A stretch of 64,000 nucleotides of DNA, from positions 1-64,000 of the forward strand of contig NZ_JARUXE010000019.1 in assembly GCF_030433895.1 (NCBI RefSeq), given 5' to 3'. This stretch comes from Arthrobacter sp. PsM3. GTDB taxonomy: Bacteria; Actinomycetota; Actinomycetes; Actinomycetales; Micrococcaceae. Below, one piece after another: positions 9,323 through 16,690 of the stretch (positions are counted from its first letter, which is position 1; each line of letters starts with the position of its first letter). Under the pieces are notes generated by a model that did no database searches, was not told where the DNA came from, and worked only from the letters and a program-made list of their open reading frames with translations. A program made the translations under genes and the position numbers.

Positions 9323-9345
9323 TTGTAGTCAAGAAGTTAACGCAA
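9323..9345 (-). promoter_or_regulatory. second copy of the ROK operator, upstream of the repressor gene
   Basis: This 23-base element matches 8064-8086 at 19 positions; the conserved blocks are TTGT, GTCAAG and TTAACGCAA. It contains a minus-strand TTGACT (9327-9332) that can serve as the -35 box of the repressor gene, so autoregulation is likely. Confidence 0.65.
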
Positions 9346-9470
9346 GGTAGGTGAGGAAGTCGTCCCGAAGGGCCGGTGGTGCGCCCGCCGGCAGGCCAGT
9401 GGGCGCACTGGCGGGGAATGCCGGGGCGTTCCGGACCGCTACGGCCAGCGCCGCACAGGGAATTTGGAGA

Positions 9471-9546
9471 CGATCCGCCCCGCTGGGGCGGGGGCCGGGC
9501 GGGTGTTTGCGGGGCGATCCGCCCCGCTGGCGCGGGGGCCGGGCGG
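9471..9546. repeat. 32-base direct repeat, two copies 12 bases apart
   Basis: Copies at 9471-9502 and 9515-9546 differ by one base. Each begins CGATCCGCCCCGCTGG and ends with a G/C-rich run, and each contains a short self-complementary part (CCGCCCC with GGGGCGG in the first copy). Role unknown. Confidence 0.85.
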
Positions 9547-9636
9547 AAATGCACCGGCACGGGGACGCCGCCTCGTGGCTACGCTGGAGGGCGAGGACCC
9601 GCCGCCAAGGGCGGTCCGCTGGATGCTGAGGTGGTA

Positions 9637-10428
9637 ATGGTGCTACTGGCCCTGATGCAGGCGAACGCCGCGGTGCTGGACGTTGGCGCCAATTGTGCTG
9701 CCGTGGAGGCCGCCGCGCGCAAGGCTGCGGCCGCCGGCGCCCGGCTGCTCCTGACCCCCGAGCTCTTTCCGGTGGGGTACGCGCCCCTGCGGCTGCGGGC
9801 GGAGTTCGACCCCACGGCGCTGCCCTCCATCCGGCAGGCCCTGGCGGAGATCGCCCGCCGGAACAGCATTGCGCTGGTCTACAGCCTGCCCGCCGTCACC
9901 CCGCCGGGGGAGTGGCAGATCACCGCCACCCTCGTCGATGAGGCCGGGGCCGAGCTGCTCAGCTATGCCAAGGTTCATCTCTTCGGCCCGGAGGAGCGCC
10001 AGGCGTTTGTCCCGGCGGGGGAGGGCCCCAGAGTCGTGGACTTCCATGGAATCAGGACTTCCATGGTGATCTGCTACGACGTGGAATTTCCCGAGGCCGT
10101 CCGGGCCGCCGCAGTGCGCGGCGCCGAACTGCTCCTCGTCCCGACCGCCCTCGCCGAGGGCTTCGATACCGTCCCGCAGTTGCTGGTCAGGGCGCGGGCG
10201 CTGGAGAACCACCTCACACTCGCCTACGCCAACCACTCCGGAACCGAGGACGGCTGCGATTTCCTCGGCGGCAGCGTCGTTGCTGCGCCGGATGGCTCGC
10301 TCCTGGCCGCCGCCGGCGCCGGGGCCGAACTCCTGTTCGCGGAGCTGCCCGCGCGGGACACCTCCGGCCCCGAGGTGGCGTACCTGGACGATCGCCGGCC
10401 GGAAGTCTACCGCTCCTGGGGCAGCTGA
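9637..10428 (+). CDS. davA: 5-aminopentanamidase (nitrilase superfamily)
   Basis: A 263-residue amidase. The nitrilase catalytic triad is visible as Glu42 (TPELFPVGY), Lys112 (YAKVHLFGPEE) and Cys146 (MVICYDVEFPE). The ICYDVEFPE and LLVPTA blocks and the length match DavA of Pseudomonas putida as I remember it; DavA hydrolyses 5-aminopentanamide to 5-aminovalerate. The start at 9637 has GAGGTGG a few bases upstream. It converges on the PucR gene with a 22-base overlap, and beyond that gene lies davB, which makes its substrate. The context supports lysine breakdown. Another omega-amidase specificity cannot be excluded. Confidence 0.78.
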   Translation: MVLLALMQANAAVLDVGANCAAVEAAARKAAAAGARLLLTPELFPVGYAPLRLRAEFDPTALPSIRQALAEIARRNSIALVYSLPAVTPPGEWQITATLVDEAGAELLSYAKVHLFGPEERQAFVPAGEGPRVVDFHGIRTSMVICYDVEFPEAVRAAAVRGAELLLVPTALAEGFDTVPQLLVRARALENHLTLAYANHSGTEDGCDFLGGSVVAAPDGSLLAAAGAGAELLFAELPARDTSGPEVAYLDDRRPEVYRSWGS

Positions 10429-12122
10429 CCGGCCAGCCCGCCCGTGTACTGCAGCGCAATCCAGAGCTCCGCCCGGGCCTGGGCCTGGTTGAGATCCAGC
10501 TCGAGCAGCTCCGCGAGCATGCCGATCTGCCGGCGGACGCTGTTGCGGTGCAGGCCGGTGGCCTTCGCCGTGGCGTCCCAGCTGCCGTTCTCGCCGAGCC
10601 AGGCCCGGAGGATGCCGAGCAGGGCATCCCGCCTTTCCGGTTCCATGGCCAGCACCGGGGCCAGCAGCCGGGCGGCCAGCATGGCGCCGGCCTCCTGGCC
10701 GAGCAGCCCGGCCACGGACCACGTCACGTCATCCACCCGGACGCTGTGACCCGTGGTGCCCACGCGGCTGCGGAGCGACGAGGCGAGCCGGTAGGCCTCC
10801 GCCAGCCCGGAGAGTTCCGTGGCGCTCCCGATCACGAGGCGCCAGCCGAGCCGTTCGACGCCGGCCAGCAGGGCGTCGTCGACCTTCAGCCTGGTAATCG
10901 CGGCAAAGCCGTAGTCGGTGATCTCCACCAGTTTGGTATCAAACATCCGGCGCCACTCCAGCAGCTCCCGGACGGGACTTTCGCCCGAGCGGGCAGTGTG
11001 GCCGGTGGCGGGAGTGCCTGCCGGGCCGTCCGGGCGCCCGGCAGGCTCCGGGCGGAGGCCCAGCAGCACACGCAGCGGCCCGGACCGGGTGGTGGAGACA
11101 CTCTGGGCCAGCAGGTCCTTGAGTCCGTTAAGGTGCCGGGTGCCTCCCGTCGCCAGGCTGTCCGGATGAAGCAACAGCGCGGTGGCGAGCTGGCTGGGGG
11201 CCAGTGAACCGCTGGTGCGCTGGCGCACCAGCAGCTCCAGCAGTCCGACGGCGGTGGAGACGACGCTGTTCTGCGCGGGGGTCAGCGGCGTGTCGGTGCC
11301 GAGGATCAGGGCACCCAGGTTGGCGTCCCGGGTGCTGCGCAGCGGATACCCGAAGACCAGCGCCGACCCGGCCGTGCCGAACGAGTCCATCTCCACGCGG
11401 GGGCCGCTGCCGGACAGCAGCCTCGCCAGCAGGGGCTGCAGGACGGCCAGCTCCACGCCGGGCGTGGCGCGTTCCCCCGGGGCGCCGGCACTTGCGGCAC
11501 TTGCGGCGCCTGGGGCAGCCGGGGCGGTGGCAGTTCCGCGGGCCCGCAGCCGCCCGTCGGCACCGACGAGCACCGCCCATACCGGAACCCGCTGCACGAG
11601 GGCGGCCAGGAGTTCGTGTTCCGGCCGCGCCGACAGCACGGCGCGCATGAGCTGCCGGTTGGTGTCCGCGAGCTGCCGGAACGTCGTGGCGTTGTCCGAT
11701 TCCAGCAGTTGCGAGAACGCCAGGCCGACGGCGGCGAAGGGCACGGTCTTCGGGACTGCCACGAGCGTGAGGTTGTGCCGCCGGCAGGCCAGGACCACGG
11801 CCTCCGGCACCTCATCGAAATAGGGTTCCAGGCCGAAGCCCAGGGCCGAGACCCGCGCCGCAACCAGCCGCTGCACATAGGCATCCACGAACTCCCCGCG
11901 GCCGCCCGCACCCAGGAACGGGAGGCCTGCGGTGAGCAGGAACTCGCCGTCGAGCAGGTAGGGGGTGGGATCCTCCAGTTCACTCGGCTCCACCCAGCGA
12001 AGCCGCTCCGCCCCGTTGCCGCCGTCGTGCAGCACGGAAAGTTCCGGCGGCAGTTGGCGCAGGAACTGGGCCAGGGTGACGAAACCCAGCCTCTCGCCGT
12101 CGTCAGCAGCCACGGATGCCAC
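10407..12122 (-). CDS. PucR family transcriptional regulator
   Basis: A 571-residue protein with the PucR N-terminal ligand-sensing domain (about 15-145), a GGDEF-like middle region and a C-terminal helix-turn-helix (about 515-560, SWDATAKATGLHRNSVRRQIG). PucR-type factors activate catabolic genes for purines, amines or amino acids in response to substrate. It lies between davA (convergent, overlapping 22 bases) and the permease-davB pair (divergent), so it is the likely regulator of both. The start is a GTG at 12122, with another GTG three codons later. A minus-strand TATAGT (12171-12176) gives a leader of about 40 bases. Confidence 0.85.
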   Translation of the reverse strand: MASVAADDGERLGFVTLAQFLRQLPPELSVLHDGGNGAERLRWVEPSELEDPTPYLLDGEFLLTAGLPFLGAGGRGEFVDAYVQRLVAARVSALGFGLEPYFDEVPEAVVLACRRHNLTLVAVPKTVPFAAVGLAFSQLLESDNATTFRQLADTNRQLMRAVLSARPEHELLAALVQRVPVWAVLVGADGRLRARGTATAPAAPGAASAASAGAPGERATPGVELAVLQPLLARLLSGSGPRVEMDSFGTAGSALVFGYPLRSTRDANLGALILGTDTPLTPAQNSVVSTAVGLLELLVRQRTSGSLAPSQLATALLLHPDSLATGGTRHLNGLKDLLAQSVSTTRSGPLRVLLGLRPEPAGRPDGPAGTPATGHTARSGESPVRELLEWRRMFDTKLVEITDYGFAAITRLKVDDALLAGVERLGWRLVIGSATELSGLAEAYRLASSLRSRVGTTGHSVRVDDVTWSVAGLLGQEAGAMLAARLLAPVLAMEPERRDALLGILRAWLGENGSWDATAKATGLHRNSVRRQIGMLAELLELDLNQAQARAELWIALQYTGGLAGQLPQER

Positions 12123-12160
12123 CGGTGTCCGGAACAGCGGGCTTCAGTGCATTACGTCTC

Positions 12161-12220
12161 ATGACTGAAGACTATAGGTCATTTTGCACAATCGTGAGAG
12201 CTGGCTCACACGCCTAGGCT
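12161..12220. promoter_or_regulatory. divergent promoters with two inverted repeats (PucR gene / permease-davB)
   Basis: The minus-strand -10 box TATAGT is at 12171-12176 and the plus-strand -10 box TAGGCT at 12215-12220. Between them is a perfect inverted repeat GTGAG-N6-CTCAC (12194-12209), placed where both -35 regions should be. A second inverted repeat, ATGAC-N12-GTCAT (12161-12182), straddles the minus-strand -10. These are candidate PucR sites. Confidence 0.55.
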
Positions 12221-12262
12221 GGACGCGGGGAAAAGACCACTACTGAAGAACGGACGTCAACG

Positions 12263-13804
12263 ATGACTGCGCCAACGCTTATTGGAGAACGGCCGCCGGC
12301 CACCACGGGCCGCCCCGGACTGACCGCGCAACTGCTTCGCCGCAAACCAATCGGACAGCTCGTCAGCGAAGCCGAAACCGGCCACGGCGGCACCAAGCTG
12401 GTCCGCAGCTTCGGGGTGTTGCACCTTACGATGATCAGCGTCGGGGCCACCCTGGGAACCGGCATCCTGGTGATCCTGAGCGAATCCGTCCCGCTTGCCG
12501 GCCCGGCCATCTGGATCTCCTTCGCGATCGCCGGACTCGCCGCGCTGCTCTCCGCCATCTCGTACGCCGAAATGGCCGGACTGGTGCCCGCGGCAGGATC
12601 GAGCTACTCCTACACCTACGCGACCATGGGTGAGGGCATGGCCTGGATCTGCGGCTGGTGCCTCGTGCTGGAATACGCCGTCTCCGTGGCCGCCGTCGCC
12701 GTCGGTGCCGGCCAGTACGTGAACGAGGCGCTTGCCGTCTTCGGGCTGGAACTCCCGGACGCCATCTCGCAGCCACCCGGCGACGGAGGCGTGCTCAACG
12801 CGCCGGCGATCGTGATCGTGGTCCTTGCCATGGCCCTGCTGGTCCGCGGCGCCAGGGAAAGCGCCTGGATCAACACAGCCATTGTGCTGGTCAAGGTCGG
12901 CATCCTGGTGTTCTTCTGCGCGGTGGCCTTCACCGCCTTCAACGGCGCACACTTCGAGCCGCTGATGCCGATGGGCGCCGCCGGCGTCTCGGCCGCCGCC
13001 TCCCGGGTGTTCTTCTCCTACATCGGCTTCGACGCGGCCTCCACGGCCGGCGAGGAAGCCCGCAATCCCAAGCGCGACCTGCCCCGGGCCATCCTGCTCT
13101 CGATGCTGATCGTGACCACCATCTATGTGCTCGTCGCGGTCGCAGCGATCGGGGCCCGGCCCTGGGGCTGGTTCGACGGCACCGAAGCGGCCCTCGTGAA
13201 AATCCTGGAGGAGACGACCGGACAGCCCTGGATTGCGCTGGTGTTCGCCGTCGGGGCTGTGCTGGCCATCGCCAGCATCGTGCTGACCGTCCTCTACGGG
13301 CAGACCCGCATCCTGCTCTCGATGGCCCGGGACGGCATGGTCCCCAAAATCTTCGGCCGCGTCTCACCCCGCACCGGCACCCCGGTGGCCGGCACCCTGA
13401 TCGTGGGCACCGCAGTCGCCCTCACGGCCGGCCTTGTCCCGCTCGGCGCGCTGGCCGACGCCACCAGCATCGGCACGCTCTTCGCCTTCGCGCTGGTCAA
13501 CATCGCGGTCATCTACTTGAGGCGCAACCGGCCGGAACTCACGCGGAGCTTCCGCGTTCCGCTGTTTCCGCTGACGCCCATCCTCGGCGCCGTCATGTGC
13601 GGCTATCTCATGCTCAACCTGGGCGCCCAGACCTGGGTGGTCTTTGGACTGTGGATGCTGGTGGGCCTGGCCGTCTACTTCGGCTACGGCCGCAGGAACT
13701 CCCGGGTAGCGGCGCTCAGCAACGAGGAATACCGTGAACTATCCGGCGCAGCCCCCTCCGACACCGCGTCCGCTCCCGAACCGATGAAGGCACACCACTC
13801 ATGA
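12263..13804 (+). CDS. APC superfamily amino-acid permease, probably for lysine
   Basis: A 513-residue membrane protein with about 12 predicted helices from residue 55 to 485. The first-helix motif GATLGTGILV is the amine-binding loop of APC transporters, and EEARNPKRDLPRAI is the conserved cytoplasmic loop of the cationic amino-acid transporter group. The last codons overlap the davB start by four bases (ATGA), so the two proteins are translationally coupled. Co-transcription with a lysine monooxygenase suggests lysine as substrate; that is inference. The gene is divergent from the PucR regulator. Confidence 0.85.
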   Translation: MTAPTLIGERPPATTGRPGLTAQLLRRKPIGQLVSEAETGHGGTKLVRSFGVLHLTMISVGATLGTGILVILSESVPLAGPAIWISFAIAGLAALLSAISYAEMAGLVPAAGSSYSYTYATMGEGMAWICGWCLVLEYAVSVAAVAVGAGQYVNEALAVFGLELPDAISQPPGDGGVLNAPAIVIVVLAMALLVRGARESAWINTAIVLVKVGILVFFCAVAFTAFNGAHFEPLMPMGAAGVSAAASRVFFSYIGFDAASTAGEEARNPKRDLPRAILLSMLIVTTIYVLVAVAAIGARPWGWFDGTEAALVKILEETTGQPWIALVFAVGAVLAIASIVLTVLYGQTRILLSMARDGMVPKIFGRVSPRTGTPVAGTLIVGTAVALTAGLVPLGALADATSIGTLFAFALVNIAVIYLRRNRPELTRSFRVPLFPLTPILGAVMCGYLMLNLGAQTWVVFGLWMLVGLAVYFGYGRRNSRVAALSNEEYRELSGAAPSDTASAPEPMKAHHS

Positions 13805-15504
13805 CGACCGCAACAGAACTCCCGGCTCCCGGGCCGGCGACGCCGGGCACCGGCGCCGAGGCGCCCATCACCATGCTGAATCCGGACTTCCCGTTCAGCT
13901 ACGACCATTACCTGGCCCACCCGGACGGCCTGGGCGCCATCCCTGCCGGGCTGTACGGGACCGAAGTGGCCGTAGTCGGCGCCGGGCTTTCCGGGCTCGT
14001 AACGGCCTACGAGCTGATGAAGCTGGGCCTGCGTCCGGTGATCTACGAGGCGGACCAGATCGGCGGCCGGTTGCGGACCGCGAGCTTCCCCTCCGCCGCC
14101 GGCGTCGTCGCCGACCTCGGCGGGATGCGCTTCCCCGTCTCCGGCAGGGCTTTCTACCACTATGTGGAGCTGCTCGGCCTGGCGACCGAGGAGTTCCCCA
14201 ATCCGCTGGCGGCCGCCACGTCCAGCACAGTCATTGAGCTCGCCGGCGAGAAGTACTACGCCCGCACGCCGGCGGACCTCCCGCCGTTCTTCCGGGAGGT
14301 CGCCGAGGCGTGGAAGGCCGCTGTCAACGACGGGGCCAGGTTCGCCGAGATGCAGGAAGCCATCCGCGCCCGGGACACCGCCAGGATCAAGGAGCTCTGG
14401 AACGCGCTGCTTCCCCTGCTCGATGAACAGACCTTCTACGGTTTCATCGCCGGCAGCGACGCGTTCAAGCAGGCCGGGTTCGCCCACCGCGAGGCCTTCG
14501 GGCAGGTGGGCTTCGGCACGGGCGGCTGGGACACAGACTTCCCCAACTCCATCCTCGAAATCCTGCGCGTCGTCTACACCGACGCCGACGACGCGCACCG
14601 GTTCATTGCCGGCGGGGCGCAGCGGCTCCCGGAGGCGCTCTGGCAGCACGCGCCGTCGGGCATGGCCCACTGGCCCGAGGGCACCTCACTGGCCTCACTG
14701 CACGCCGGCGCACCGCGGGGCGCCGTGGACCGGATCGCCCGGGACGGCAGCGGCGACTTCCGCATCCGGGAGCGGTGGGGCCGCGAGGCCGCCTATCCCG
14801 CCGTCGTGACCACGTGCCAGTCGTGGCTCCTGTCGACCCGGATCCACACCGAAGAGACCCTCTTCCCGGCGGAACTGTGGACCGCGATCGAACGCTCGCA
14901 CTACATGCAGTCGTCAAAGACCTTCGTGATGGTCGACCGGCCGTTCTGGAAGGACATCGATCCGGCGACAGGCCGCGAGGTCATGTCCATGACGCTGACG
15001 GACCGGCTGAACCGTGCCACCTACCTCCTGGACAACGGACCGGACCGGCCCGCGGTGATCCTGCTCTCCTACACCTGGAACGACGACGCGCTGAAATGGC
15101 TGGCCCTGGACGCGGACCAGCGGGTTGAGCTGATGCTGCACTCGCTCGCGCAGATCTACCCGGACGTGGACATCGCCAGCCACATCGTCGGCCAGCCGAT
15201 CACCGTCTCGTGGGAGGCGGACCCCAACTTCATGGGCGCCTTCAAGGCCAACCTGCCCGGACACTACCGCTACCAGCAGCGGCTCTTCACCCACTTCAAG
15301 CAGGACAAGCTTCCGGACGCCCAGCGCGGCATCTTCCTGGCCGGCGATGACGTGTCCTTCACCGCGGGGTGGGCGGACGGCGCCGTGACCACGGGGCTGA
15401 ACGCGGTCTGGGGAGTCGTCAACCACCTGGGCGGGTCATCGGCAGCCGGCAACCCGGGCCCGGGCGACGTGCTGGGCGAGCTGGGCCCGATCCCGCTGGA
15501 CTAG
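13801..15504 (+). CDS. davB: lysine 2-monooxygenase, FAD-dependent amine oxidase family
   Basis: A 567-residue flavoprotein. The dinucleotide-binding motif VVGAGLSGLVTAYELMK begins at 58, ending in the acidic E of VIYEAD near 83, then GGRLRTASF. The C-terminal FAD block is LAGDDVSFTAGWADGAV. Long stretches match DavB of Pseudomonas putida as I remember it: PDFPFSYDHYLAHP, ADLGGMRFPVSGRAFYHYVE, GQVGFGTGGWDTDFPNS, QSSKTFVMVDRPFWKD. That enzyme turns L-lysine into 5-aminopentanamide, CO2 and water. DavA (9637-10428) would take the next step. Tryptophan 2-monooxygenase is the nearest alternative, but the match is closer to DavB. Confidence 0.85.
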   Translation: MTTATELPAPGPATPGTGAEAPITMLNPDFPFSYDHYLAHPDGLGAIPAGLYGTEVAVVGAGLSGLVTAYELMKLGLRPVIYEADQIGGRLRTASFPSAAGVVADLGGMRFPVSGRAFYHYVELLGLATEEFPNPLAAATSSTVIELAGEKYYARTPADLPPFFREVAEAWKAAVNDGARFAEMQEAIRARDTARIKELWNALLPLLDEQTFYGFIAGSDAFKQAGFAHREAFGQVGFGTGGWDTDFPNSILEILRVVYTDADDAHRFIAGGAQRLPEALWQHAPSGMAHWPEGTSLASLHAGAPRGAVDRIARDGSGDFRIRERWGREAAYPAVVTTCQSWLLSTRIHTEETLFPAELWTAIERSHYMQSSKTFVMVDRPFWKDIDPATGREVMSMTLTDRLNRATYLLDNGPDRPAVILLSYTWNDDALKWLALDADQRVELMLHSLAQIYPDVDIASHIVGQPITVSWEADPNFMGAFKANLPGHYRYQQRLFTHFKQDKLPDAQRGIFLAGDDVSFTAGWADGAVTTGLNAVWGVVNHLGGSSAAGNPGPGDVLGELGPIPLD

Positions 15505-15520
15505 GTGCCCAGGCGTGGGC

Positions 15521-16039
15521 TCAGGCGTGCAGTTCGCGGTGGGCCCGGGCCAGGTCCTGGTAGTGCGCCGCGTTCTGCTGGACGCCGGCGAACTCCTCGT
15601 CGCTCAGTTCGCGCCGGACCTTGGCGGGCACCCCGGCGACCAGTGAGCGCGGCGGGACCACCGTTCCCTCCAGTACGACGGCGCCGGCAGCGACGAGGGA
15701 GCCGGCGCCGATCACCGCTCCGTTGAGGATGGTGGCGCTCATGCCGATCAGGCAGTCATCCTCGACCGTGCAGCCGTGCACGACGGCGCTGTGGCCGACG
15801 CTGACCCGGGCGCCGACGGTGCAGGGAAAGCCCGGGTCCGCATGCAGCACCACGTTGTCCTGCAGGTTGCTGCCGGCGCCGACGGTGATCGCGGCGGTAT
15901 CGGCCCGGACGGAGACGCCGTAGAAGGCGCTGGAGTTCTCGGCGAGTGTGGCCTTTCCGATCACCGAGGCGCTCGGTGCGATGAAGGCGGATTCGTGGAC
16001 AGCCGGGGTATCGCCGGCGAAAGCGTAAATGGGAGCCAT
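15521..16039 (-). CDS. gamma-class carbonic anhydrase-like hexapeptide protein
   Basis: A 172-residue left-handed beta-helix protein with repeated hexapeptides (for example VIGKAT, TVGAGS, VIGAGS). The metal-binding histidines of the gamma-carbonic anhydrase group appear in VLHADPG, VGHSAVVHG. This YrdA/PaaY/CaiE-like family includes carbonic anhydrases and thioesterases. The ATG at 16039 is preceded at six bases by TAGGCT, so the mRNA is probably leaderless. It converges on davB with a 16-base gap and need not share its function. Confidence 0.85.
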   Translation of the reverse strand: MAPIYAFAGDTPAVHESAFIAPSASVIGKATLAENSSAFYGVSVRADTAAITVGAGSNLQDNVVLHADPGFPCTVGARVSVGHSAVVHGCTVEDDCLIGMSATILNGAVIGAGSLVAAGAVVLEGTVVPPRSLVAGVPAKVRRELSDEEFAGVQQNAAHYQDLARAHRELHA

Positions 16040-16063
16040 CCCCCCAGCCTAGGACACCCCGCA

Positions 16064-16133
16064 CCCCCGTTGCCCTATCACTTGTGGTTGCCATCAGCGC
16101 TGATGGCAACCACAAGTGATAGGGCAACGGGGG
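16064..16133. repeat. 70-base perfect palindrome (REP-like element, copy 1)
   Basis: Two 35-base arms meet at 16098/16099 with no loop and no mismatch. Its outer 20 bases, containing GTTGCCCTATCACTT, recur at 44528-44547 in a second intergenic element. It sits upstream of the carbonic anhydrase-like gene and downstream of a methyltransferase gene. There is no T run, so a simple terminator is less likely than a dispersed palindromic repeat. Confidence 0.85.
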
Positions 16134-16176
16134 GTGGGAGGGGGGAGGCGGTGGGAGGGGGGTGGAGGGATGGAGG

Positions 16177-16602
16177 TCACGCGGGGGAGCGGAGCACCGT
16201 GAAGCCTGCGCCCTGTTCGGGCTGGCGGGCTTCGGGGAGCACGACGGCGATCGGCGCCCCGGGCGCGGCCACCCGCCCCAGCTCCTGGACGACGCCGTCC
16301 CAGTCCTCCGGGGGCAGTCCCGCGAGGGCGTCCACAGCCCACACCGAAGGGAACACCGAATCGGCGAAGGGCAGGGCGGGGGCCGCCGCGACCGAGGCTT
16401 CCAGGCCCCGGGCCCGCGCTGCATGGATGTTCTCCTCGGACGGGTCGACGCCGGTGAAGTGGATGCCGGACTGCACGAAGCGCAGCCCGTCCGTACCCTG
16501 GCCGCAGTCCAGGCCCAGCACGCCCCTGCGGCCCTCCGCTTTGAGCAGGGCGACGAACTCGGTCAGCGGGTCTTCCTGGGAAAGTGCCATACCCCTATTC
16601 AA
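16177..16602 (-). CDS. small class I SAM-dependent methyltransferase-like protein
   Basis: A 141-residue protein with a SAM-binding motif I of the form VLGLDCGQGTDG near residues 28-39 and an acidic motif II (FTGVDPSEENI). The later strand PIAVVLPEA follows. It is shorter than most methyltransferases (about 200-250 residues) and lacks a full substrate-binding cap, so it may be a minimal or reduced form. The start is a TTG at 16602; an ATG at 16590 is possible, but AGGGG lies only one base before it. It lies between a tandem repeat and a G-rich tract. Substrate unknown. Confidence 0.65.
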   Translation of the reverse strand: MNRGMALSQEDPLTEFVALLKAEGRRGVLGLDCGQGTDGLRFVQSGIHFTGVDPSEENIHAARARGLEASVAAAPALPFADSVFPSVWAVDALAGLPPEDWDGVVQELGRVAAPGAPIAVVLPEARQPEQGAGFTVLRSPA

Positions 16603-16610
16603 TGACCGCC

Positions 16611-16690
16611 GTCAGCTGAAAACAACCGGGCTCAGTTGAAAACAGGGGTGCTCAGCTGAAGACAACCGGGCTCAGTTGAAAACAACCGTC
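16611..16690. repeat. four tandem 20-base repeats derived from the purU 3' end
   Basis: Units start at 16611, 16631, 16651 and 16671. Each reads approximately CTCAGYTGAARACAACCGGG on the plus strand. The last unit is the actual end of purU, encoding its final residues and stop. The other three are downstream copies that repeat the stop-codon region. Confidence 0.88.

Larger units (their letters stand above)
9297..9636. other. 340-base divergent intergenic region between ROK repressor and davA
   Basis: It holds the ROK operator (9323-9345), then about 120 bases with no recognised signal, a 32-base direct repeat (9471-9502 and 9515-9546), and a possible -10 box for davA, TACGCT, at about 9577. 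No convincing small gene is visible. Confidence 0.6.

Noticed and set aside
12194..12209. CRP site in the PucR/permease intergenic region
   Set aside because: GTGA and TCAC are separated by eight bases instead of six, so the spacing does not fit the CRP consensus.
16611..16690. CRISPR-like array
   Set aside because: The 20-base units are directly adjacent with no spacers and derive from the purU end, so this is a simple tandem duplication.
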